DNA of 6,644 nucleotides, from the NCBI GenBank assembly GCA_005885115.1, contig VAXX01000230.1:1-6644 (forward strand), given 5' to 3'. The translations under genes were made by a program, and so were the position numbers. Within the stretch, counting starts at the first letter, position 1. The number at the start of each line of letters is the position of its first letter. The notes under the pieces were generated by a model. That model had not been told where the DNA came from and did not search any database. It saw only the letters and a program-made list of their open reading frames with translations. Shown here in pieces: positions 1-4,625 of the stretch. Source of the DNA: Actinomycetota bacterium (lineage in GTDB: Bacteria; Actinomycetota; Actinomycetes; Mycobacteriales; Micromonosporaceae).

Positions 1-243
1 CTCCACCCGCAGCCAGGACTCGTGCTCGCCGAGCACGATGAACGGCTCACCGCGCCAGGTGCACATGGTGCGGACGTAGGCGAAGTCGCTGACCTCGCTG
101 GCCGGGACCATCCGCCGGTACCGGTCGGGGCGCAGCTCCTCGAAGCCGTCCCGCGGCGTCGTGCTGTACAGCCGGATCTCCTCACCGTCCGGGCTGACCT
201 CGTACTCCTCGCCCCGCCACCGGCCCACGTACCCGTCGCGCAT
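1..243 (-). CDS. Small hypothetical protein, N-terminal 81 residues (3' end outside window)
   Basis: I do not recognise this gene. It starts with ATG at 243-241, and that start shares one base with the TGA stop of the upstream SseB-domain gene (TGATG). The two are therefore almost certainly cotranscribed and translationally coupled, and this overlap decides the start. The visible 81 residues are rich in charged and aromatic residues, beginning MRDGYVGRWRGEEYEVSPDG and later containing YRRM, CTWRGEPFIVLGEH and WLRVE. There is no signal peptide or membrane segment, so a small cytoplasmic beta-rich protein is likely. The frame stays open to the window edge with normal high-GC codon use. It could be a partner or accessory of the SseB-domain protein. 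An immunity-type role is possible but nothing in the sequence shows it. Confidence 0.82.
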   Translation of the reverse strand, partial: MRDGYVGRWRGEEYEVSPDGEEIRLYSTTPRDGFEELRPDRYRRMVPASEVSDFAYVRTMCTWRGEPFIVLGEHESWLRVE

Positions 244-2441
244 CAGGCGTCCCCGGCCTCGTCGTCGCCGAGCCCGACCAGCCGCCACTTCGGCCCGTCG
301 GTGTCCAGCAGCGCGATGAGCTTCTCGCCGCCGTCGCGGGTCATCCGCCACATCTGGGTACCGTGCGGCAGCCGGGCGCTGTCCACCTTGAACTCGGCGA
401 TGACGTCGCCACTCTCACCGGGGGCGAAGCCGTTGCCGCGGAACGGTGCCCGCTCGACGACCCAACCCTGCATCGCCCGCATCGACGTGTCGTCGCGGCC
501 GCCGAACGGGATCCGGTACAGGTTGGGCCGGTGCGCGGTCCAGCGCAGGACGTACACCTCCTCGTCGGCGGACTTGAACGGCGAGCCGGCGTAGCCGAGG
601 CCGAGCGCCTGGTAGAGCTGGTCCGGCGTGGTCAGGTGGGCCACCTCGCTGGCCCGCTGGACGAAGCCGGACACCCGGTCGTACCCGCGCTCGAGGTAGT
701 AGCTGACCTGGGTGGGCGCGACCGGTTTCTGCATGACGACGGGGCGGTTGGCCGGGACCGCGGCGGTACCGACGGCGACCGCGGCCTCCTCGTACTCCAC
801 CGACGGCTGGTCGGTCAGTCCGACCTCCTGCGCCCAGGCGGCCAGCGCCCGGATCTGGGTGCCGGGCAGGGTCGCCCCGACCGGGGTACCCGGGTTGACG
901 GCGAAGGACCACGACTCGTCGGGCCACTCGATGATCAGTTCGACGAACTTCACCGACACGGTGTCCACGTCGGCGCCCAGGTACTCGGTGATCCGCTCGG
1001 TCGAGGTGAACACGACCACGTACGGCTGCCCTTCGACCTGTTCCCGGCGCCAGATGAACCCCGGCTCGCCGGGCTTGATGCTGGTGGACATCCCGTCGGG
1101 TACCGGTACCAGCACCTTGGCCAGCAGCAGCGTGGACAGGAACTGGTCGGTCTGCCCGTCGTTGGCGGCGGCCAGCAGCTCCGCCTCGACGTCGTTGGCG
1201 GCCTCGAAGTCGGCCTCGACCGGTTCGGGCTCGGGCTCCGGCTCCGGTTCGGGCTCCGGTTCCGGCGCGACGGCCGCGGGGAGGACGACCTCGGCGTCGA
1301 TCGGCTCGGGCCGGCGCACGTTGAAACCGGGCTCCTCGATCTCCACGGGTACCGGCTCGGCCAGCGGGCTGCGCCAGTCCCCTGCCCGGATCGGCTCGGT
1401 CGTCTCCAGGTCCGTCCGGGTATGGCGCTCCGCCGGCGCCGTCTCGGTACGGGCGGATGCGCGTACCACCGCGGCGAGGCGGGCGGACAGCTCGCCGACC
1501 GCCGGATCGGGTGAGCGCGACGACGGCTCCGCGGTCCGGACCCGGGTGTCGGCCGTGTACCCGCCGGTGGCCTGGGACGACGCGTTCGGTGGCGGGATCT
1601 CGGGCAGCGGCGGCGGAGGTGGCGGTACCACCGGGTCCGCCGTCCACCGCGCCGGCGGCGGTGGCGCCACGGGCGATGGTGGTGGCGGCGCCGCCAGCGG
1701 CGTCGGGGCTGACGGTGGGGCGGGCGCGGGCGATACCGGGGCGGTGCCGGTGGCCGTGCCGGTACGCGGCGGCACCGCCCGGGGCGGGATCACGGTGAGC
1801 CGGCGGGGCTCCCGCTCCCGGTCCGGCTCGGGCGCGGCGTGCGCCGGTGCGCGGGTACGCGGGGCCGGCTCGGGACGGGACCGCGCGGTGTCCAGCGCCT
1901 CGTGCGCCCCGGGTTGCGGCGGTACGGGCGGAACCGGAAGTACCCGACGGCCACCCAGCGGGGCCGGCGGGGCGGGTACCGCCGCTGCTCCTCGGACCCG
2001 CGCGGCCGTCGCGGCCTCCACCCGGGCCCGGGCGCCGATCGTCCGGCCCGGCAGCCGCACCTCGCCGCCCCGGGACAACTGGGACACGAACCAGGCCGGC
2101 AGGTAGCCCTCGATCGGCAGACCCGGATTGATCGCGAGCCACCACTCGTCGTCCGGCCACGAGCCGGCCAGCTCAGCGTACGGCACCCGGCGGGCCGACC
2201 CGGCGTGCTCGGCGAGGCACGCGCGCATCGCCTCGGCCGAGGTGAAGGCGAGGACGTGGGTACGCCCGCCGGTCGTCCAGGTGCCCCAGCCCATGGCGGC
2301 GCGACCGGCGAGCGCCTCGGACGAAACCGGCAGCATCAGGTCGACCCGCGACAGAATCTGGAAATACCGCTCCTGATCGCCCGCGCGCAACGCGTCGCGC
2401 AGGGCCGCCTCGGCCTCGGTGGCCGGCTCCCAGTCGGTCAC
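243..2441 (-). CDS. Large protein with two SseB-like domains, Pro-rich linker and a conserved C-terminal domain
   Basis: This is a 732-residue protein starting with GTG at 2441-2439. Seven bases upstream lies a strong ribosome site, GGAGGGGG on the minus strand (plus positions 2449-2456). The layout is: an SseB-like domain (residues about 5-140); a Pro/Ala/Arg-rich disordered linker (about 150-410) ending in an uninterrupted Pro-Glu run (393-407); a second SseB-like domain (about 415-545); and a separate globular region (about 575-728). The two SseB-like copies share the same ending, WPDxxWxxAxNPGxP followed by a Leu-Pro (residues 95-115 and 506-526), so they look like an internal duplication. 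There is no signal peptide or membrane segment, which suggests a cytoplasmic protein. SseB N-terminal domains are known from enhancer-of-serine-sensitivity proteins and from type III secretion contexts. The molecular function is unknown, and neither SseB copy shows catalytic residues I can name. The C-terminal block has many Trp/Tyr/Phe residues and motifs such as YYLERGYDRV and WVVERAPF, and I cannot assign it to a family. It is divergent from mycP and overlaps the next gene by one base. Confidence 0.88.
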   Translation of the reverse strand: MTDWEPATEAEAALRDALRAGDQERYFQILSRVDLMLPVSSEALAGRAAMGWGTWTTGGRTHVLAFTSAEAMRACLAEHAGSARRVPYAELAGSWPDDEWWLAINPGLPIEGYLPAWFVSQLSRGGEVRLPGRTIGARARVEAATAARVRGAAAVPAPPAPLGGRRVLPVPPVPPQPGAHEALDTARSRPEPAPRTRAPAHAAPEPDREREPRRLTVIPPRAVPPRTGTATGTAPVSPAPAPPSAPTPLAAPPPPSPVAPPPPARWTADPVVPPPPPPLPEIPPPNASSQATGGYTADTRVRTAEPSSRSPDPAVGELSARLAAVVRASARTETAPAERHTRTDLETTEPIRAGDWRSPLAEPVPVEIEEPGFNVRRPEPIDAEVVLPAAVAPEPEPEPEPEPEPEPVEADFEAANDVEAELLAAANDGQTDQFLSTLLLAKVLVPVPDGMSTSIKPGEPGFIWRREQVEGQPYVVVFTSTERITEYLGADVDTVSVKFVELIIEWPDESWSFAVNPGTPVGATLPGTQIRALAAWAQEVGLTDQPSVEYEEAAVAVGTAAVPANRPVVMQKPVAPTQVSYYLERGYDRVSGFVQRASEVAHLTTPDQLYQALGLGYAGSPFKSADEEVYVLRWTAHRPNLYRIPFGGRDDTSMRAMQGWVVERAPFRGNGFAPGESGDVIAEFKVDSARLPHGTQMWRMTRDGGEKLIALLDTDGPKWRLVGLGDDEAGDA

Positions 2442-2448
2442 TAAGGCA

Positions 2449-2456
2449 CCCCCTCC
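2449..2456 (-). promoter_or_regulatory. Ribosome binding site of the SseB-domain gene
   Basis: GGAGGGGG on the minus strand lies seven bases before the GTG start at 2441. It supports this GTG over the internal ATG/GTG codons. Confidence 0.75.
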
Positions 2457-2484
2457 GCGGCCCCCGCTGCACTGATTCTCCGGG

Positions 2485-2513
2485 AACCTAACCTACAAGC
2501 CCGAAGGTAGGTT
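2485..2513. promoter_or_regulatory. Repeated AACCTA element with inverted copy; candidate operator and minus-strand -10
   Basis: The hexamer AACCTA occurs at 2485-2490 and 2490-2495, sharing one base, and in inverted orientation at 2508-2513. The last two form a perfect 7-bp inverted repeat, AACCTAC (2490-2496) and GTAGGTT (2507-2513), around a 10-base spacer. Read on the minus strand the direct copies are TAGGTT, which fits the actinobacterial -10 pattern TAnnnT. They sit about 45-55 bases before the GTG of the SseB-domain gene, leaving a leader of roughly 35 bases with a good ribosome site. No convincing -35 is visible. The spaced palindrome could be bound by a dimeric repressor or activator; which one is unknown. 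Confidence 0.45.
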
Positions 2514-2528
2514 GCGCAGCGTCTGACA

Positions 2529-2543
2529 GGCCACGACGTGGCC
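2529..2543. promoter_or_regulatory. Perfect 7-1-7 palindrome upstream of mycP; candidate operator
   Basis: GGCCACG, a single A, then CGTGGCC form a perfect inverted repeat. It lies 11 bases upstream of the TACGAT -10 candidate of mycP, where the -35 hexamer would be. No good TTGACA-like -35 is present there, so a protein bound to the palindrome could replace or block sigma contact. The site probably lies upstream of the transcription start, so a DNA operator is more likely than an RNA hairpin. Confidence 0.4.
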
Positions 2544-2554
2544 GCGCGGGCCGG

Positions 2555-2560
2555 TACGAT
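2555..2560 (+). promoter_or_regulatory. -10 element for a leaderless mycP transcript
   Basis: TACGAT fits TAnnnT, and only six bases (CCGCCC) separate it from the GTG start of mycP at 2567. Transcription starting 6-7 bases after the -10 would begin on the GTG itself. No Shine-Dalgarno sequence is present in front of this GTG, unlike most other genes here. Together these features are the signature of leaderless transcripts in actinobacteria. Confidence 0.55.
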
Positions 2561-2566
2561 CCGCCC

Positions 2567-3769
2567 GTGACGGCGGTTCGGGGGACACCGGTACGGGGGC
2601 TGCGGGCGGTCGCCGTCGTGGGGCTGCTCGCCGGGTGCGGGCTGCTTCCGGCGGGGCCCGCGGCGGCCCAGCCCGGCTGCGGGCCTCCGGCCGCGGCAGA
2701 TCCGCAGGTCACCGGGGTACCGTGGCCCCAGTCGCGGTACGACGCGGGCCGGTTGGCCGGGATCGCCGACGGCTCCGGCGTCACCGTCGCGGTGATCGAC
2801 TCCGGCGTCGACGCCACCCAGCCGGTACTCGCCGGTGCGGTACTGCGCGGTCGGGACCTGCTCGACAAGGCCGGTACCGGGCAACGCGACTGCGTCGGGC
2901 ACGGTACCGCGGTCGCGAGCGTCATCGCCGGCGCTCCGCTGGACGGAATCCCTGTCGGCCTGGCGCCACGTACGCACATCCTGCCGTACCGGGTCTCCGA
3001 ACAGGAGATCGTCGATGGACACCCGTCCGGCAACCCCGGTACGGCCACCGGCGTCGCCGAGGCCATCCGGGACGCCACCGACCGGGGCGCCCGCGTGATC
3101 AACCTGTCCCTCGTGCTGTCGGTGGACCACCCGGAGGTACGCGCCGCCGTCGGGTACGCGCAGGCCCACGACGTCGTGGTGGTCGCCGCGATCGGCAACG
3201 GGCACCGGGACGGCGGAGTCGATCCGGTGCCGTACCCGGCCGGGTACCCCGGCGTGCTCGGCGTCGGCGCGGTGGACGAGAACGGGCTCCGGGTGCCGTC
3301 CTCCCCCGTCGGCCCGTACGTCGACCTGGTGGCCCCCGGCCGGGCCGTGGTCGCCGCCGTACCCGGGCACGGGCTCGCCCGCTTCGACGGGACCAGCTTC
3401 GCGGCGCCCTTCGTCTCGGCGACCGCCGCCCTGATCCGCCAGTACCGACCCCGGCTCACCGCGGTCGAGGTGGCCGCCCGGATCCTGGCGACCACGGATC
3501 CCGCCCCGGCCGGCGGGCGCAGCGGCGGGTACGGGTACGGCATCCTCAACCCGTACCGGGCGGTCACCGACCAGCTCGGCGGGGCACCCGTACCCGTCTC
3601 CGCCTCAGCGGCACGGCCGGCTCCCGCCGTCCCGGCGACCGACCGTGCTCCGCGTACCCCGGCCCTGACCCTCAGCCTCGGTGGCTTGGTGCTGGCCGGG
3701 CTCGTCGCCCTCGGCGCCTCGGTGGTACCCCGTGGTGCCGCCCGGGGCTGGCGCCCCGGGCGGACCTGA
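2567..3769 (+). CDS. mycP: Mycosin, subtilisin-like serine protease of type VII secretion
   Basis: This 400-residue S8-family protease is of the mycosin type: an N-terminal export signal, a catalytic domain, a Pro/Ala linker (about 340-365), one C-terminal membrane helix (about 366-387) and a short Arg-rich tail (RGAARGWRPGRT). The catalytic triad is complete: Asp78 in VAVIDSG, His112 in GHGTAVAS and Ser277 in GTSFAAP. Asn211 in AAIGN is the expected oxyanion residue. Cys38 and Cys109 are candidates for the disulphide that ties the N-terminal extension to the core in known mycosins. Cys24 sits in a lipobox-like LAGC at 21-24, while AAA at 32-34 would suit signal peptidase I, so the processing route is ambiguous. 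The protease would face the cell-wall side, where mycosins stabilise the ESX membrane complex and clip some substrates. The start is GTG with no ribosome site but a -10 six bases upstream. At 400 residues it is on the short side for the family. It has its own promoter, diverges from the SseB-domain gene and converges with the WXG100 pair. Confidence 0.93.
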   Translation: MTAVRGTPVRGLRAVAVVGLLAGCGLLPAGPAAAQPGCGPPAAADPQVTGVPWPQSRYDAGRLAGIADGSGVTVAVIDSGVDATQPVLAGAVLRGRDLLDKAGTGQRDCVGHGTAVASVIAGAPLDGIPVGLAPRTHILPYRVSEQEIVDGHPSGNPGTATGVAEAIRDATDRGARVINLSLVLSVDHPEVRAAVGYAQAHDVVVVAAIGNGHRDGGVDPVPYPAGYPGVLGVGAVDENGLRVPSSPVGPYVDLVAPGRAVVAAVPGHGLARFDGTSFAAPFVSATAALIRQYRPRLTAVEVAARILATTDPAPAGGRSGGYGYGILNPYRAVTDQLGGAPVPVSASAARPAPAVPATDRAPRTPALTLSLGGLVLAGLVALGASVVPRGAARGWRPGRT

Positions 3770-3789
3770 GCGCCGGCCGGTCCGAAACG

Positions 3790-3825
3790 CGTTCCGCCCC
3801 CGGCGGGCGGGCCGGGGGCGGAACG
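3790..3825. terminator. Perfect 15-bp stem-loop between convergent genes, bidirectional terminator
   Basis: CGTTCCGCCCCCGGC (3790-3804) is followed by a six-base loop and its exact reverse complement (3811-3825). It lies 20 bases after the mycP stop and 14 bases after the WXG100 stop on the other strand, so it can end both transcripts. No T-tract follows on either strand. That is common for GC-rich actinobacterial terminators, so efficiency cannot be judged by eye. Confidence 0.85.
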
Positions 3826-3839
3826 TCAAGGCGGTCGGG

Positions 3840-4136
3840 CTACTGGAACAGGCCGGTGTTACGCCGTTCGGTCTGCTGGTAGTCGACCGCGGAGTCGTCG
3901 AGCGCCCGCTTGATGTCGCGCAGGATGGTGGCCAGATCCGTGGCCGCCTGCTGCCACCGGGCCTGCCGGACGTCGTAGGCCTGCCGAGCCTCGCCGTCCC
4001 AGCCGGCGACCAGCGGGGCGGCGTCGCGCTCGAGCTGGCCGAGCTGGCTCTGCAGGGTGTTGAGCGCGCTCTGGATGTCGCCACTGGCTTTCTGCAGGGC
4101 GGCGAAGTTGACGACGAGCATGTCGCCACTGTTCAT
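3840..4136 (-). CDS. WXG100 (Esx-type) secreted protein, second of the pair
   Basis: This 98-residue protein has the size and helix-turn-helix layout of WXG100 proteins. The turn motif is Trp46-Asp-Gly48 (GWDGEA), with two long amphipathic helices (about 8-42 and 50-84). After helix 2 lies Tyr86-Gln-Gln-Thr-Glu90, a match to the YxxxD/E type VII export signal. The C-terminus NTGLFQ recalls the end of EsxA (ESAT-6), so this may be the EsxA-like partner. I chose ATG at 4136-4134 because GGGAGG on the minus strand (plus 4145-4150) lies eight bases upstream. The open frame continues further upstream, but that extension overlaps the preceding gene and has no helical WXG100 character. Only 19 bases separate it from the upstream WXG100 gene, so the two are one operon. 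It probably folds as a heterodimer with that product. Confidence 0.92.
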   Translation of the reverse strand: MNSGDMLVVNFAALQKASGDIQSALNTLQSQLGQLERDAAPLVAGWDGEARQAYDVRQARWQQAATDLATILRDIKRALDDSAVDYQQTERRNTGLFQ

Positions 4137-4144
4137 GAGCTGGA

Positions 4145-4150
4145 CCTCCC
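4145..4150 (-). promoter_or_regulatory. Ribosome binding site fixing the start of the second WXG100 gene
   Basis: GGGAGG on the minus strand, eight bases before ATG 4136, lies in the 19-base gap after the first WXG100 gene. It selects the 98-residue start over the longer open frame reaching 4334. Confidence 0.75.
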
Positions 4151-4155
4151 CAGTC

Positions 4156-4506
4156 CTAGAGCGGCAACTGCAGGCCACCACGGTGGCTGCCCAGCCGGTC
4201 GGCGGCGGTGGTGTCGGTGACCTCGTACTGCCGACCCGACGTGCGGATCGCGGTGGCGGTCTCCGCCAACGCCTGGTGCAGCGCCTGCTGATCCTCCGAC
4301 CAGGCGAGCTTGACCTGCTCGAAGGAGGCGCCACCGGCGCCCTGCCACTGCGTACGCAGCACCTCCAGCTCGCCGAGCAGCGACCTGAGCATCGCCTGCA
4401 GCGACTGGTTGACCTGGTCGAACCGGTCCGCGGTCTGCTGCATCACCGCGGCCTGGGCCTGGGTCGTGGCCACTGTTGTCGTCACCCCGTTTCCATCCGT
4501 TGTCAC
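4156..4506 (-). CDS. WXG100 (Esx-type) secreted protein, first of the pair
   Basis: This protein is 116 residues long if it starts at GTG 4506, or 109 if it starts at GTG 4485 (residue 8). The second start is preceded by GGATGG at seven bases, while the region before 4506 is only weakly GA-rich, so the start is uncertain. The fold matches WXG100: helix 1 at about 14-50, turn Trp54-Gln-Gly56, helix 2 at about 60-90. Tyr94-Glu-Val-Thr-Asp98 follows as a YxxxD export signal, and a 18-residue tail (AADRLGSH to QLPL) follows that. Gene order suggests the EsxB (CFP-10)-like partner, since esxB usually precedes esxA. It would be recognised by the EccC ATPase, which is not in the window, and exported as a folded dimer with the downstream WXG100 product. 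Its promoter lies in the divergent region shared with eccE. Confidence 0.9.
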   Translation of the reverse strand: MTTDGNGVTTTVATTQAQAAVMQQTADRFDQVNQSLQAMLRSLLGELEVLRTQWQGAGGASFEQVKLAWSEDQQALHQALAETATAIRTSGRQYEVTDTTAADRLGSHRGGLQLPL

Positions 4507-4527
4507 CCGTCCCGATCTGACGGGCTG

Positions 4528-4561
4528 ACCGTAGCGGCGCGGCTCGCCGGCCCGCTACCCT
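4528..4561. promoter_or_regulatory. Symmetric divergent promoter pair between WXG100 operon and eccE
   Basis: The minus strand carries CCGCTACGGT (plus positions 4528-4537) and the plus strand carries CCGCTACCCT (4552-4561). These are inverted copies whose last six bases, TACGGT and TACCCT, fit the -10 pattern TAnnnT. The shared part is a perfect 7-bp inverted repeat, GTAGCGG (4531-4537) and CCGCTAC (4552-4558). The predicted starts are about 4521 (minus) and 4568 (plus). With a 17-base spacer each -35 position falls on the other promoter's -10 (AGCGGG and AGCGGC), neither resembling TTGACA. Alternatively the inverted repeat is simply an operator. Confidence 0.4.
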
Positions 4562-4566
4562 CTCGG

Positions 4567-4596
4567 CCCGCCTGTGGATAACCCGCCTGTGGATAA
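4567..4596 (+). repeat. Two tandem 15-bp repeats, each holding a perfect DnaA box
   Basis: CCCGCCTGTGGATAA occurs twice back to back (4567-4581 and 4582-4596). Each copy ends with TGTGGATAA, the exact reverse complement of the DnaA box TTATCCACA (4573-4581 and 4588-4596). A weaker match to the box, CATCCACAG-like, lies at 4648-4657 inside the start of eccE. The repeats sit 30-59 bases before the eccE ATG and just after the predicted plus-strand transcription start. DnaA bound there could affect eccE transcription, and perhaps the divergent WXG100 operon. No dnaA, dnaN or wider box cluster is present, so this is not taken as the replication origin. Confidence 0.7.
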
Positions 4597-4609
4597 CCCG
4601 GCGACGGCA

Positions 4610-4619
4610 GGGGAGGTGA
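4610..4619 (+). promoter_or_regulatory. Ribosome binding site of eccE
   Basis: GGGGAGGTGA is a near-perfect anti-16S match ending six bases before the ATG at 4626. It contains a GTG, but that codon is not in the eccE frame. Confidence 0.7.
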
Positions 4620-4625
4620 CCGGAG

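Noticed and set aside
363..2106. Open frames on the plus strand opposite the SseB-domain gene
   Set aside because: The translations are low-complexity Gly/Arg/Ser sequence created by the complement of Pro-rich codons. They have no ribosome site or family match.
415..2160. 581-codon minus-strand frame inside the SseB-domain gene
   Set aside because: It is in the +1/-1 frame of a gene with clear domains, and its product is Arg/Gly/Ala-rich without motifs.
2441..3567. Two long minus-strand frames opposite mycP
   Set aside because: They are antisense to a protease with a full catalytic triad. The translations have no recognisable domain.
4137..4334. N-terminal extension of the second WXG100 protein to 164 residues
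   Set aside because: It would overlap the first WXG100 gene and double the usual family length. The ATG at 4136 has an ideal ribosome site.
4567..4596. CRISPR-like or origin interpretation of the tandem 15-bp repeats
   Set aside because: The units are adjacent with no spacers, and there are only two. No dnaA/dnaN genes or broad DnaA-box cluster surround them, so neither an array nor oriC is supported.
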